NCBI GenBank assembly: GCA_963774765.1
Contig: CAVZGP010000012.1
Location: 62,001 to 126,000, forward strand
Length of the DNA: 64,000 nucleotides
Origin: Sva-07 sp963774765
GTDB taxonomy: Bacteria > Actinomycetota > Acidimicrobiia > Acidimicrobiales > Ilumatobacteraceae
Direction: 5' to 3'
Shown piece by piece: positions 27,787-37,567 of the stretch. The translations under genes and the position numbers were made by a program. Each line of letters opens with the position of its first letter. Position 1 is the stretch's first letter. Below the pieces are notes generated by a model. The model was given only the letters and a program-made list of their open reading frames with translations. It was not told where the DNA came from and did no database searches.

Positions 27787-27871
27787 CCCCTCCAGCCGAC
27801 CCGGCACCATTTCGTCGCACCGCAAACGCCCTGGGGAGGCGGTGGGGGCAAGTCGGTAGCCTCGGCGGTCT

Positions 27872-30451
27872 ATGGCGAACATCCCCGACAAGCCGACGCT
27901 CGACGGCATCGAGGAACGCTGGGCCGCCCAGTGGGACTCCGATGGCACGTACCGCTTCGACGCGTCGGTACCGCGCGAGGGCGTGTTCTCCATCGACACG
28001 CCACCGCCGACCGTCAGCGGTTCGCTGCACATGGGCCACGTGTTCAGCTACACCCACACCGACACGATCGCCCGCTATCAGCGCATGCGCGGAAAGGCCG
28101 TGTTCTATCCGATGGGCTGGGACGACAACGGCCTGCCCACCGAACGTCGCGTCCAGAACTACTACGGCGTGCGCTGCGATCCGACCCAGCACTACACCGA
28201 CGGCTTCGAGCCGCCGTTCCGCGGCGACCCTCCGAAGAACCACCACGCCATCCCGATCTCGCGTCCCAACTTCCTCGAGCTGTGCGACGAACTCGTCGCG
28301 CTCGACGAGCAGGTCTTCGAGGCGCTGCTCAAGCGGCTCGGCCTGTCGGTCGACTGGAACCATCACTACGCCACCATCGACGAACGTTCGCGCCGCGCCA
28401 GCCAGCGGGCATTCCTGCGCAACGTCGGCCGTGGCGAGGCCTACAGCCAGGAGGCGCCCACCCTGTGGGACATCGACTTCCGCACGGCGGTCGCGCAGGC
28501 CGAGATGGAGGACCGCGAGCGGCCCGGCGCCTATCACAAGATCCCGTTCGCCCGCACCGATGGCCGCCCTGGTGAACCGGGGGCGATCGAGATCGACACG
28601 ACGCGACCCGAACTCCTCGCCGCGTGCGTCGCCCTCGTTGCGCATCCCGACGACGAGCGCTACCAACCGTTGTTCGGCACCACGGTCACCGTGCCGCTCT
28701 ACGGCCAAGTGGTCGAGGTGCGAGCACACGAACTGGCGCAACCCGACAAGGGCACGGGCATCGCCATGATCTGCACCTTCGGCGACACGAGCGACGTCAC
28801 GTGGTGGCGCGAACTGAACCTGCCGATGCGCGCGATCATCGGACGCGACGGTCGCCTCCACGCCGACGCGCCGCAGGGCGTCGAAGCCGAGGCGTACTCC
28901 TCGATCGCCGGCCTCACCACCAAGCAGGCGCAGAAGGTGGTCGTCGAACAGCTCGTCGACGCGGGCCTGCTGATCGGCGAGCCCCGCCCGATCCAGCACC
29001 CGGTGAAGTTCTACGAGCGCGGCGACCGCCCCCTCGAGATCGTCACGTCTCGTCAGTGGTACATCCGCAACGGAGGTCGTGACGCCGATCTGCGCGCGGC
29101 GCTCGTCGCCCGCGGCGGCGAGGTCACGTGGCATCCGGCCCACATGCAGCATCGCTACGACAACTGGGTCGAAGGCCTCAACGGTGACTGGCTCGTCAGC
29201 CGGCAGCGCTTCTTCGGTGTGCCGATCCCGATCTGGTATCCGCTCGACCAGCAGGGCGAGCCCCGCTACGACGAGCCGCTCGTGCCCGATGAGGCCGACC
29301 TCCCGATCGACCCGTCGACCGATGTGCCCGCCGGCTACAGCGACGACCAGCGCAACCAGCCCGGCGGTTTCATGGGCGACCCGGACATCTTCGACACCTG
29401 GGCCACCTCGTCGCTGACGCCTCAGATCGCCGGAGGCTGGGAGGAGGATCCCGAGCTGTTCGAGCACGTGTTCCCGATGGACATGCGCCCGCAAGGCCAC
29501 GACATCATCCGCACCTGGCTGTTTGCCACCATGACACGCAGCCATCATGAGTTCGGCTGCGCTCCGTGGTCGCACGCGGCGCTGTCGGGCTGGATCCTCG
29601 ATCCCGACCGCAAGAAGATGTCGAAGTCGAAAGGCAACGTCGTCACGCCTCTCGACCTGTTCGAGACCTACGGGACCGATGCCGTGCGGTACTGGTCGGG
29701 CTCGGGGCGTCCCGGCGTCGACACGGCGTTCAGCGAAGACCAGATGAAGGTGGGCCGCAAGCTCGCCAACAAACTACTCAACGTCACCAAGTTCGTGTTG
29801 CAGTTCGGGGCACCGACATCAGCGGATGGGAGTGTCACGTCGCTCGACGAGGCCGTCACCGACCCGATCGATCGTTCGATGCTCGCCAAACTCGACGCGG
29901 TGATCGTCGACGCGACCGCGGCATTCGACGCCTTCGACTACGCCAGGGCGTTGGAGCGCACCGAGGCGTTCTTCTGGTGGTTCTGCGACAACTACGTCGA
30001 GTTGGTCAAAGGCCGCACCTATGACGCCGAGCGTCCCGATGGCGCCGACTCGGCCAAGCGAGCGTTGCGCGAGGCGCTCAGCGCTGTGCAGCGTCTGTTC
30101 GCCCCGATCCTGCCGTTCGCCGCCGAGGAGGCGTGGAGTTGGTGGAACGACTCGAGCGTTCACGTCGCGCCGTGGCCGACCGCGTCGGGCGACACGTCCA
30201 CACCGTTCGGCGACGCAACGCTCGCCGACGTCACGATCGAGGTGCTCACCCAGGTGCGACGAGCCAAGACCGAAGCGAAGCGCAGCCAACGCGCCGTCGT
30301 CGATGCCCTCGTCATCACCGCACCGGCGACGCTGCACGCTGCGATCGAGGCTGGCCGCAACGACCTCGTCGATGCCGGATCGATCCGCGATCTGCAACTC
30401 ATCGTCGGCGATGCCGTGACCACCGACGTCACGCTCGCGGCCGAGGATTGA
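27872..30451 (+). CDS. valS: valyl-tRNA synthetase
   Basis: The 859-residue protein starts MANIPDKPTLDGIEERWAA. The HIGH motif is in TVSGSLHMGHVFSYTHTD and the KMSKS motif is in DRKKMSKSKGNVVTPLD. An editing domain lies between them (about residues 210-380, ETTRPELLAACVALVAHPDDERY region reads IEIDTTRPELLAACVAL). The C-terminal anticodon-binding helical part follows WFCDNYVELVKGRTYD. The long C-terminal coiled coil is short or absent, as in many actinobacterial ValS. The enzyme charges tRNA-Val in the cytoplasm. No frameshift is seen in 2.6 kb. Confidence 0.96.
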   Translation: MANIPDKPTLDGIEERWAAQWDSDGTYRFDASVPREGVFSIDTPPPTVSGSLHMGHVFSYTHTDTIARYQRMRGKAVFYPMGWDDNGLPTERRVQNYYGVRCDPTQHYTDGFEPPFRGDPPKNHHAIPISRPNFLELCDELVALDEQVFEALLKRLGLSVDWNHHYATIDERSRRASQRAFLRNVGRGEAYSQEAPTLWDIDFRTAVAQAEMEDRERPGAYHKIPFARTDGRPGEPGAIEIDTTRPELLAACVALVAHPDDERYQPLFGTTVTVPLYGQVVEVRAHELAQPDKGTGIAMICTFGDTSDVTWWRELNLPMRAIIGRDGRLHADAPQGVEAEAYSSIAGLTTKQAQKVVVEQLVDAGLLIGEPRPIQHPVKFYERGDRPLEIVTSRQWYIRNGGRDADLRAALVARGGEVTWHPAHMQHRYDNWVEGLNGDWLVSRQRFFGVPIPIWYPLDQQGEPRYDEPLVPDEADLPIDPSTDVPAGYSDDQRNQPGGFMGDPDIFDTWATSSLTPQIAGGWEEDPELFEHVFPMDMRPQGHDIIRTWLFATMTRSHHEFGCAPWSHAALSGWILDPDRKKMSKSKGNVVTPLDLFETYGTDAVRYWSGSGRPGVDTAFSEDQMKVGRKLANKLLNVTKFVLQFGAPTSADGSVTSLDEAVTDPIDRSMLAKLDAVIVDATAAFDAFDYARALERTEAFFWWFCDNYVELVKGRTYDAERPDGADSAKRALREALSAVQRLFAPILPFAAEEAWSWWNDSSVHVAPWPTASGDTSTPFGDATLADVTIEVLTQVRRAKTEAKRSQRAVVDALVITAPATLHAAIEAGRNDLVDAGSIRDLQLIVGDAVTTDVTLAAED

Positions 30452-30510
30452 CCGGCAGATCTGTGTCGGGTCTCACCACGACCAACGAACGGTTGCCTAC
30501 ACTCGGCACG

Positions 30511-31179
30511 ATGCCAGCGAAGTTGGGTCTGCCGGCACTTGCCGTGGTCTGCCTCCTGTCGATCGCCGCGCCCGCACTCGCCGACACCTCGGTCCCCGAC
30601 ACCACGGCGGCCGAGGCCGCCACGAGCACCACCGGCCCGGCGGTCGCGGACCCGCTCGAGTCCGCCGTGCCGGGCCTCGTCACCGGTGCGGCGGTCGCGA
30701 CGCAGACGCCGACCCGAGGCACCCAGCTCCAGGTCTCGCCACCGCCACCACCCCCACCGAGCCCGTTCGACCCGCCGGCCGACAGCGGCTGGGGCAGGCG
30801 AGTCGTGTACTCGAAGTCGCAACAGACGGTGTGGGCCTACGACGAGAACAACACGATCATCAAGATGCACCGGGTGTCGGGCCGCCAGGACCCCCGCGAT
30901 CCCTTGCCCGGCGTGTATCAGGTCTGGTCTCGCTCTCTTCGCACGTTCTCGATCAACAACCCGTCGATCACCTGGAACCTGATGGTCCGCTTCGCGAAGG
31001 GTGACCGTGACGGCAACATCGGGTTCCACGACATCCCCTACCAGTACGGCCGGCCGGTGCAGACGATCGACCAGTTGGGCCAGGCACTCTCGGGCGGATG
31101 CGTGCGTCAAGCTCCCGAGGATGCGATCTGGATGTGGAACTGGGCCCAGCTCGGCACCGTCGTCGTGGTCACACCCTGA
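30511..31179 (+). CDS. secreted L,D-transpeptidase (YkuD-like)
   Basis: The 222-residue protein has a signal peptide (LGLPALAVVCLLSIAAPALA), a Thr/Ala-rich linker and a Pro-rich spacer (SPPPPPPPSPFDPP). The catalytic domain from about residue 90 shows RVVYSKSQQTVWAYDENN and ends with HDIPYQYG and SGGCVRQAPEDA, the conserved His and nucleophile Cys of L,D-transpeptidases. It would make 3-3 cross-links in peptidoglycan outside the membrane. It follows valS by 59 bases on the same strand and precedes a LytR-CpsA-Psr gene, so this is a cell-wall pair. Confidence 0.9.
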   Translation: MPAKLGLPALAVVCLLSIAAPALADTSVPDTTAAEAATSTTGPAVADPLESAVPGLVTGAAVATQTPTRGTQLQVSPPPPPPPSPFDPPADSGWGRRVVYSKSQQTVWAYDENNTIIKMHRVSGRQDPRDPLPGVYQVWSRSLRTFSINNPSITWNLMVRFAKGDRDGNIGFHDIPYQYGRPVQTIDQLGQALSGGCVRQAPEDAIWMWNWAQLGTVVVVTP

Positions 31180-31230
31180 CCGGCGGGCGACCACGGGGCG
31201 CGAGGTTCGGGCAGTATCGTCGGCGCCGAC

Positions 31231-32633
31231 ATGTCCGACCCCACCGAGCCCGACGCCAATGCAGCGGATGCCACGAGTGATCCGACGCCGGAGTTCGCGG
31301 CACCGGCGGTTCCGCCCCCTCCCACACCCCCGAAGCCAACCGAGACGCCCTCGTCGGCAAGCAAGATCCGCCGAACGTGGCCGCAACGCCTCACGATCGC
31401 GACCGTCTTCGTCTTGGCCATTGGATCGTTCGGCGCCGCCGGCGCGCTGTACACGGTCAACGCGTCGTCGAGGACCGCAACATCGCGCCCGCCATCATCG
31501 ATCCGTCGCAGGCCACCACGGGCGTCGCTGTCGAGGCCGACGGCCAGCCTGTCGAATCCGTTGCGCCACCCGAGACGTTCCCTCCGGTCGAAGCCGACGC
31601 CAAGAACTTCCTGATCACCGGCGCCGACAACAACTCGTGCATCGATCCGGACTCGCCGTACACGCCCACGTTCGGCGACCGGAGCAACCTCGGCGAGCGC
31701 AGCGACACGATCATGATGTGGCGTGTCAATCCGAGCACCTCACAGGTCGCCGTGCTGTCGTTTCCCCGCGACCTCTTCGTCGACATCGCCGGAACCTCGC
31801 GCAAGGGTCGCATCAACGAGGCCTACGAGCGCGACAACCCGCAGAAGCTGATCGACACGATCTATCAGAACTTCGGGATCAACACCGACCACTTCGTGCA
31901 GGTCGACTTCTGCGCGTTCCGCACCCTCGTGAATGCGGTCGGTGGCGTGGCCGTCCCGTTCGCGACGCCCGTACACGACCCCAACACCGGGCTGAACGTG
32001 CCCGAAGCAGGCTGCTTCACGTTCGATGGCGATCATGCACTCGCCTACGCGCGGTCGCGCAAGCTGCAGTGGCTCGACGCGAGTGGCGAGTGGCAGCAGG
32101 ACCCCACCTCCGACCTCGGTCGTATCTCACGCCAGCAGGACTTCCTGCGCCGCACGGTGTCGGAGCTGCTGTCGAAGGGCGCCTACAACCCGGACGTCGC
32201 GGGCGGGCTGATCGAAACGCTGTCCGAGTACATCGTCGCCGACCCGAACCTGACCCCGCGCAAGATGCTCGAGTTCGCAGGCGTCCTCAGCGGCGTCGAC
32301 CCGAGCGCGATCACCACGTACCAGATCAATGCGACCGCGAAGACGATCCAGGGCAATGCCGTCCTCGTGCCGTCGATCGGCGGCGACAACATGCAGGCCA
32401 TCCTTGCGGTGTTCCGCGGCGAGGCGACGCTCGGCGACGCTCCGGTGCAGGTGATCGAGCCGGGCACCGACGCAACGGTGGCGCCGACGATCGCGCAGCC
32501 GCCGACAACCGACAGCGGCGGTGCCGACATCGATCCTGGAGTGTCCGACTCGGTGCCGACGACCGCGCTGCCGAGCGTGCAAGCCGACGAGAACGAATTC
32601 GGCGTGGTCCCCGACAAGAACATCTCCTGCTGA
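31231..32633 (+). CDS. LytR-CpsA-Psr (LCP) family cell-wall ligase, frameshifted
   Basis: The first frame (ATG 31231) gives a Pro-rich cytoplasmic tail and a membrane anchor (IATVFVLAIGSFGAAGALYTVNA). At about 31461-31464 one base is missing; the second frame continues VVEDRNIAPAIIDPSQATTG and runs to 32633. The LCP core includes NFLITGADN, RSDTIMMWRVNP, VLSFPRDLFVDI, KGRINEAY and ALAYARSRKLQW, matching the pyrophosphate-binding Arg and Asp residues of the family. The restored protein is about 467 residues. LCP enzymes attach teichoic-acid or arabinogalactan-like polymers to peptidoglycan. A core wall gene with one clean indel suggests a sequencing error. Confidence 0.88.
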
Positions 32634-32638
32634 CCGAT

Positions 32639-32665
32639 TGCACCAGGGGTCAGACCCCTGGTGCA
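32639..32665. terminator. palindrome between convergent LCP and VWA genes
   Basis: TGCACCAGGGGTC and GACCCCTGGTGCA form perfect 13-base arms around a single A. It lies five bases after the LCP stop and five before the VWA stop, so it should terminate in both directions. It shares the GGGGTC-A-GACCCC core with the palindrome at 35795-35825. Confidence 0.7.
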
Positions 32666-32669
32666 GTCG

Positions 32670-33563
32670 TCACGCGTCGAGGACTCGCGCCAGCGCGGCA
32701 GCGGCGTCGGACGGCCCCGCGACCGTCGTGAATCGGGCGCCCACCTGGTCGGCGAGTTCGCGTGCCTCGACCGCATCGGAGTCAGGGGCCACGATCACGA
32801 GTTCGTCGACGCGGCGCGCCGCCGCGGGCACGTCGCCCGGAGCAGTCGCCCGGCAATCCGACAGCAACACGACGATTTTGCGGCCCGCCTTCGATCGCGA
32901 CAGCTGATCGGCCGCAGCAATGAGTGCGGCAGCGACATCCGTGGTGCCGAAGCCGCGCAGTGCAAGCACCGAATCGATCACGAGTTCGTTCGACTTCGCG
33001 ACGTCCTGGCTCTTCGCGGCCACCACGTCCTTGCCGAACGACAGCACCGAATAGTCGTCGGGGCTACGCCACGCGACCGCTGACGCCGCGACGGCAGCCG
33101 TCGCGAGCGGCCGGCCGGTCATCGAGCCGCTGCGATCGACCAGCAGGCAGATCGCCGTCGATGGTGTCGACCACGATCGCACGCGAAGGTCATCCGGATC
33201 GACGGCCGCACCTTCGGCGCGCGCGGTCACCAACGCATCGAGGCTGGCATCGACGTCGAGGTCACCGCCGTCGGGCCGGTAGCGCTGTGTGCGCAACCGA
33301 CCGACACCGCGTGGTGACGCGGGTCCACGCTTGGCGAGGTCGAGGAACAACCTTGCGGCCAAACGTCGGGCGAGTTCCCGTAGCTTCGGATCAGTCGCAC
33401 CCGTGAGGTCGGCCAGAAGCGCCAGCGCGTCGTCGGGGTCGTCGTCGAGCGCCTTCGACAGTGCATCCTCGTCGAGTTCGCCGACCTCGGGCGAGATCTC
33501 GTCGAAGTGCGGTTGCTGTTCGAGCGAACGACGCGAGGTGGTCTTGCGGCGCGCCTTCGACAC
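32670..33563 (-). CDS. von Willebrand factor A domain protein (MoxR partner)
   Basis: The product carries a VWA domain with an intact metal-site motif, LLVDRSGSMTG (DxSxS), and the later GTTDVAAAL Thr and LSDCRAT Asp. The N-terminal half is a charged helical region (VGELDEDALSKALDDDPDD). The start is uncertain: GTG 33563 gives 297 residues, while a CTG at 33611 would overlap the MoxR stop and fits an operon better. The MoxR ATPase directly upstream is the usual partner; such pairs act as chaperones that insert metals or assemble enzyme complexes. The substrate is not evident here. Confidence 0.82.
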   Translation of the reverse strand: MSKARRKTTSRRSLEQQPHFDEISPEVGELDEDALSKALDDDPDDALALLADLTGATDPKLRELARRLAARLFLDLAKRGPASPRGVGRLRTQRYRPDGGDLDVDASLDALVTARAEGAAVDPDDLRVRSWSTPSTAICLLVDRSGSMTGRPLATAAVAASAVAWRSPDDYSVLSFGKDVVAAKSQDVAKSNELVIDSVLALRGFGTTDVAAALIAAADQLSRSKAGRKIVVLLSDCRATAPGDVPAAARRVDELVIVAPDSDAVEARELADQVGARFTTVAGPSDAAAALARVLDA

Positions 33564-33607
33564 CTCATCGTCGGCAGCATCACCCTCCTTCGTCGAAGGC
33601 GGGCTGT

Positions 33608-34564
33608 TCAGCGAGCCGGCGTCGCCCCGGTCGGGGCGCCCGCTTTTCCCTCGTTCGGCCCGCCGTCGTCGACCTTGCCGAACACCGACTTCCACAGCTC
33701 GCGCACGATGTCTTCCGTCGAGCGTGTCGTCCCTTCGCGGAGCCGGACGCGACCCGACAGCGCGACGAGCGCCGCATCGAGCGACACGTCGCCGGCGTCC
33801 ACCGAGGATCCACGCACGCCGGCGAGCGACGACGCAACAGCGCACATGTCGATGGCCCCACGTACCGACGAGCCGACGCGCAGATCAGCGTGCGAACGGG
33901 TGAGACGTACGAGTTCGACCACCTTGGCGACCCAGTCGGGATCGAGACCGGAGCCCGCCGATGCCCGCTGCGTGATCTGACGTTCATCGGTCGCCGTCTG
34001 GTAGTCGACCGCCAGGCGGCACACCCGGTCGTACACCGCACCGGAGATCCGGGCGGTGCCGATCGCATCGAACGGGTTCATGGCCGCCACGAGGCGGAAC
34101 CCGGGAGCGGCGGCGAGACGACCGAGACGGGGAACGTGCAGTTCGCCCTCACTCATCACGGTGATCAGGACATTCAACGTCTCTTCGGGGACTCGGTTGA
34201 TCTCCTCGATGTACAGCAGCGAGCCATCGCGCAACGCCGAGGCGAGCGGACCGTCGACGAAGACATCGAGGTCATAACCCTCCGCCAACACGCGGGCGGG
34301 ATCGAAGTGCCCGACGAGGCGCGCCGGAGTGAGTTCGGCATTGCCTTCGACGAACTCGAACCCGACGCCGAGTTCGTGGGCGACCGTGCGCAGCAGTGTC
34401 GATTTGCCGGTGCCCGGCGGACCTTCGATCACGACGTGACGGTCGGCGATCAGCGCCGCGACGACCAGTTCGATCTCGCGCCGTCGTCCGACGACGGTCG
34501 CACCGATCGACGCGACGAGATCGGCCGGGAGAGGGAGTGCACCCTGGATCGTGTGCTCAGACAT
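33608..34564 (-). CDS. MoxR-family AAA+ ATPase
   Basis: The 318-residue protein has Walker A EGPPGTGKST, Walker B LLYIEEINR, sensor 1 LVAAMNPFD and the arginine-finger segment AVYDRVCRL, all typical of MoxR ATPases. It uses ATP to remodel or activate a partner, normally a VWA protein, and the downstream gene encodes one. It follows the alcohol dehydrogenase gene on the same strand after 50 bases, so the four genes from 36963 to 32670 may share transcripts, with a palindrome in between as a possible break. Confidence 0.93.
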   Translation of the reverse strand: MSEHTIQGALPLPADLVASIGATVVGRRREIELVVAALIADRHVVIEGPPGTGKSTLLRTVAHELGVGFEFVEGNAELTPARLVGHFDPARVLAEGYDLDVFVDGPLASALRDGSLLYIEEINRVPEETLNVLITVMSEGELHVPRLGRLAAAPGFRLVAAMNPFDAIGTARISGAVYDRVCRLAVDYQTATDERQITQRASAGSGLDPDWVAKVVELVRLTRSHADLRVGSSVRGAIDMCAVASSLAGVRGSSVDAGDVSLDAALVALSGRVRLREGTTRSTEDIVRELWKSVFGKVDDGGPNEGKAGAPTGATPAR

Positions 34565-34614
34565 GTGACCTCATCGTCAGCCGAACCTAGCGACCGACGA
34601 GCGAAGAGAGCGGA

Positions 34615-35769
34615 TCAGCCGTGGACGACGACGCCGCGGATGTTGCTGCCGTCGCGCATGGCTTGGTAGCCGTCATTGATCTCGTCGAGCGAGTACCGGT
34701 TGGTGATCAGCTCGTCGATCTTGAGCTGGCCGTCGCGGTACAGGTCGAGCAGCTTGGGGATGTCGGCGCGCGGGTTGAGCGAACCGAAGATCGTGCCCTT
34801 GATCTCCTTGTTCCACATCGCCAGTTCGAACAGGTTCACCGACGACTCGGTCTGGGTCATCGGCGCCACACCGGTGACCACGATCGTGCCGCCCTTGCCG
34901 GCGAGTTGAGTCCCGAGCGCCATCATGTCGCCGTAGAGCACGCCGGGCGTCATGATCACCTTGTCGGCCATCATCCCCTGCGTCAGCTCCAGCACCGCCG
35001 GCAGTGCCTCCTCCATCGAGCTGAACGCCTCGGTCGCTCCGAACTCCATCGCCTTCTCGCGCTTGAACTCGATCGGGTCGACCGCGACCACGCGGCGCGC
35101 TCCCGCCATTGCAGCGCCCTGCACGGCGTTGATGCCGATGCCGCCGATGCCCACCACGACCACGGTGTCGCCCGGCGCGACCGCCGCGCGGTTGGTCGCC
35201 GAACCCCAACCGGTGGCGACGCCACACGAGACCAGGGCGACCGCTTCGAGCGGCAGGTCGGTGTCGACCTTGATCACCTGGTCGGTCGACACGGCCGAGT
35301 AGTGCGAGAAGGTTCCGAGCTTGGCGAACAACGTGAGATCGGCTCCACCGTCGGCAAGCCGGTGCCTGCTGGTGCCGTCGGTGATCATGCCCTTCAGGAA
35401 TGCGCCCGCTCCCGCGTCGCAGAGGTTCTGCCGGCCGGTCGAGCAGTAGCGACAGCGACCGCACGACGGAACGAACGACGCGGACACGTGATCGCCGACG
35501 GCAACGCTGGTGACGCCCGGGCCGACCTCGGCGATCACGCCAGCACCCTCGTGCCCGCCGACAACCGGCCACAGATCGTCGATACCCATCAACGGCCACA
35601 CCTCCTGCGGCGGGACCATGTCGCCGGTGACCATGTGTTCGTCGCTGTGGCAGAGGCCCGCGGCCTTCCACTCGACGATCACCTCCCCCGCCCTCGGCGC
35701 GTCGACCTCGATCTCCTCGATCCGCCATTCCTGGTCGGTCCCGTGGAGTACAGCTGCCTTGCTCTTCAT
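34615..35769 (-). CDS. NDMA-dependent alcohol dehydrogenase (zinc, mycofactocin type)
   Basis: The 384-residue protein is a zinc alcohol dehydrogenase. Catalytic zinc ligands are in AAGLCHSDEH and GGHEGAGV. The structural zinc lobe is CGRCRYCSTGRQNLC. The nucleotide fold shows VVVGIGGIGINAVQGA. The sequence pattern fits the NDMA-dependent family, in which NAD stays tightly bound and mycofactocin is thought to re-oxidise it. This agrees with mftA-mftB-mftC about 9 kb away. A paralogue lies directly upstream. The start is clear at MKSKAAVLHGTDQEW. Confidence 0.9.
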   Translation of the reverse strand: MKSKAAVLHGTDQEWRIEEIEVDAPRAGEVIVEWKAAGLCHSDEHMVTGDMVPPQEVWPLMGIDDLWPVVGGHEGAGVIAEVGPGVTSVAVGDHVSASFVPSCGRCRYCSTGRQNLCDAGAGAFLKGMITDGTSRHRLADGGADLTLFAKLGTFSHYSAVSTDQVIKVDTDLPLEAVALVSCGVATGWGSATNRAAVAPGDTVVVVGIGGIGINAVQGAAMAGARRVVAVDPIEFKREKAMEFGATEAFSSMEEALPAVLELTQGMMADKVIMTPGVLYGDMMALGTQLAGKGGTIVVTGVAPMTQTESSVNLFELAMWNKEIKGTIFGSLNPRADIPKLLDLYRDGQLKIDELITNRYSLDEINDGYQAMRDGSNIRGVVVHG

Positions 35770-35794
35770 CGATCGTCCCCCCAGACGATTGGGT

Positions 35795-35825
35795 GTTGCA
35801 TCTGGGGTCAGACCCCAGATGCAAC
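35795..35825. terminator. long perfect palindrome between the two alcohol dehydrogenases
   Basis: GTTGCATCTGGGGTC and GACCCCAGATGCAAC form 15-base perfect arms around a single A. It lies between the stop of the upstream dehydrogenase (35836) and the start of the downstream one (35769), both on the minus strand. It probably limits read-through. GGGTGTTGC also occurs on both sides of it. Confidence 0.65.
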
Positions 35826-35835
35826 AGGGTGTTGC

Positions 35836-36963
35836 TCAGTCGTAGATGAGGACGCCGCGGATGTTCTTGCCGTTGCGCATGTCCTCGAAGCCCTGGTTGA
35901 TCTCGTCGAGCGAGTAGGTGTTGGTGACGAGCGTGTCGAGGTCGAGCTGTCCCTGGGTGTAGAGCTCGAGCAGCGCCGGAATGTCCTTGCGGATGTTGGC
36001 CGAACCGAACAGCGACCCGATGATCTGCTTCTCGAACAGCGTGAGGAACGCACCGGGAACCGCCATCGATGGCTCCACGGTCGGATGGATGTTGGTGACC
36101 ACGATCTTCGAGCGCTTGCCGCCGAGATGGAACGCCTCGCCGAGCGCATCGCCGTTGCCGACGCCCATCGTCATGATCACCTTGTCGAACCCACGCCCCC
36201 ACGTCGAGTCGCCCAGACCCGCCATCGCATCGGCGACCGATGCGTACGTGTGCGTGGCGCCGAGCTCCATGGCGGTCTCGCGCTTGAACTCGACGGGATC
36301 GATCGCGGCGATCACACGCGCACCAGCGAGCTTGGCGCCCTGGATCGCGTTCGAGCCGATGCCGCCGGCACCGACGACGGCGACGAAATCGCCGGGTCCG
36401 ACCTCGGCGGCATACACCGCTGAGCCCCAGCCGGTGACGACGCCACACCCGAGCAGGCAGGCACGATCGAGCGGGAGTTCCTTGTCGATCTTCACGCAGC
36501 TCGACTCGTGGACGACGGTGTGCTGGGCGAACGTACCGAGCAGACACATCAGCCCGAGATCCTCACCGTCGGCGGTGTGGTGGCGGGCAGTGCCGTCAGA
36601 GATCTGGCGACCGGTCGGGAACGCCTCACCGCCGACGTCGCACAGGTTGGAATGGCCCGACGCACAACTCGGGCAGCGGCCACAAGCGGGAATGAAGCCG
36701 AACACGACGTGGTCGCCCGGCTCGAGGCCGATGACGTTGGCGCCGACCTCCATCACGATGCCGGCACCCTCGTGACCGCCGATCAGCGGCATCGGCGAGG
36801 TGGCGCCGGCAAGATCGCCCGTGACCAGGTGCTCGTCGGAGTGGCACATGCCCGACGCCTTCATCTGGACGAGCACTTCTCCGGATTTGGGCGGGTCGAG
36901 TTCGATCGTCTCGACACTCCACTCCTGGCCGATTTCTCTGAGTACTGCTGCCTTGGTCTGCAT
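35836..36963 (-). CDS. NDMA-dependent alcohol dehydrogenase, second copy
   Basis: This 375-residue paralogue has the same layout: ASGMCHSDEH and GGHEGAGIV for the catalytic zinc, CGRCPSCASGHSNLC for the structural zinc, and VVGAGGIGSNAIQGA for the nucleotide. It differs from the downstream copy throughout, so the two probably use different alcohols. It is transcribed away from the plus-strand gene at 37019 with 55 bases between them. The family assignment rests on sequence pattern and on the mycofactocin genes in the same region. Confidence 0.9.
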   Translation of the reverse strand: MQTKAAVLREIGQEWSVETIELDPPKSGEVLVQMKASGMCHSDEHLVTGDLAGATSPMPLIGGHEGAGIVMEVGANVIGLEPGDHVVFGFIPACGRCPSCASGHSNLCDVGGEAFPTGRQISDGTARHHTADGEDLGLMCLLGTFAQHTVVHESSCVKIDKELPLDRACLLGCGVVTGWGSAVYAAEVGPGDFVAVVGAGGIGSNAIQGAKLAGARVIAAIDPVEFKRETAMELGATHTYASVADAMAGLGDSTWGRGFDKVIMTMGVGNGDALGEAFHLGGKRSKIVVTNIHPTVEPSMAVPGAFLTLFEKQIIGSLFGSANIRKDIPALLELYTQGQLDLDTLVTNTYSLDEINQGFEDMRNGKNIRGVLIYD

Positions 36964-37018
36964 AGGCCGAACAGTAGGTCAGGTGTCAACGCGTGAAGGC
37001 ATCGGACACACTGGCTCG

Positions 37019-37555
37019 ATGACCGCCCAGGAACCCGCGCTCGGCGCCGACCCCGAGACCGTCGTCGAGCACGTCCGATCGTTGTCCGACGACGATCTGC
37101 ACCACCTGGCCGAGGTCGTTCGTCAGGTGCAGATCGAGCGGGCGATCGACAGCGGCGACCACGACGCGATCATCGCCGCCGGGTTCGAGTCGGGGTTCGG
37201 ACGCGATGGCCTCGGCGCGCTGCCGTGGGTCGAGGGCAGCGTGATCGTGTGCCCGGGCGGCATGGTGTCGAAGTCGAAGACCAGCCACCGATGCCGGTTC
37301 ATCAGCGTCGACGACGTGTGGGTGTGGGACTCCGGACTGCTGCTCCGCGAGGACAAGCGTTCCTCCCCGGGCACCGAGGAGGGCTTCCGAGCGATCGCGC
37401 TCGTCCCGCTCGTCGACGGCACCGAACTCGACGTGGTCACCGGCAAGGCCCGTCGCGGCCAGCACTCGGTCGACCACGTGGTGAGCTACGAAGTGCGCGG
37501 GGGCGAGCTCGTCGAGGTCAGCCAACGCACCGTCACCCCCGCCAACATGCGCTGA
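37019..37555 (+). CDS. conserved hypothetical protein
   Basis: The 178-residue product starts at ATG 37019 (MTAQEPALGADPETVVEHV). The first third is helical and acidic (SLSDDDLHHLAEVVRQVQIERA). The rest is beta-rich (GSVIVCPGGMVSKSKTSHRCRFISVDDVWVWD). There is no signal peptide or membrane segment. The frame is open upstream to 36800 but that part overlaps the alcohol dehydrogenase on the other strand and is not natural sequence. I do not recognise a function. Confidence 0.7.
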   Translation: MTAQEPALGADPETVVEHVRSLSDDDLHHLAEVVRQVQIERAIDSGDHDAIIAAGFESGFGRDGLGALPWVEGSVIVCPGGMVSKSKTSHRCRFISVDDVWVWDSGLLLREDKRSSPGTEEGFRAIALVPLVDGTELDVVTGKARRGQHSVDHVVSYEVRGGELVEVSQRTVTPANMR

Positions 37556-37567
37556 CGACCCGATCCG

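Noticed and set aside
27257..29575. A 772-codon minus-strand open frame
   Set aside because: It covers cysS and valS in the wrong frame; both enzymes have full motifs, so this is a shadow.
34621..36423. A 600-codon plus-strand open frame
   Set aside because: It runs antisense through the two alcohol dehydrogenase genes, which have complete zinc and nucleotide motifs.
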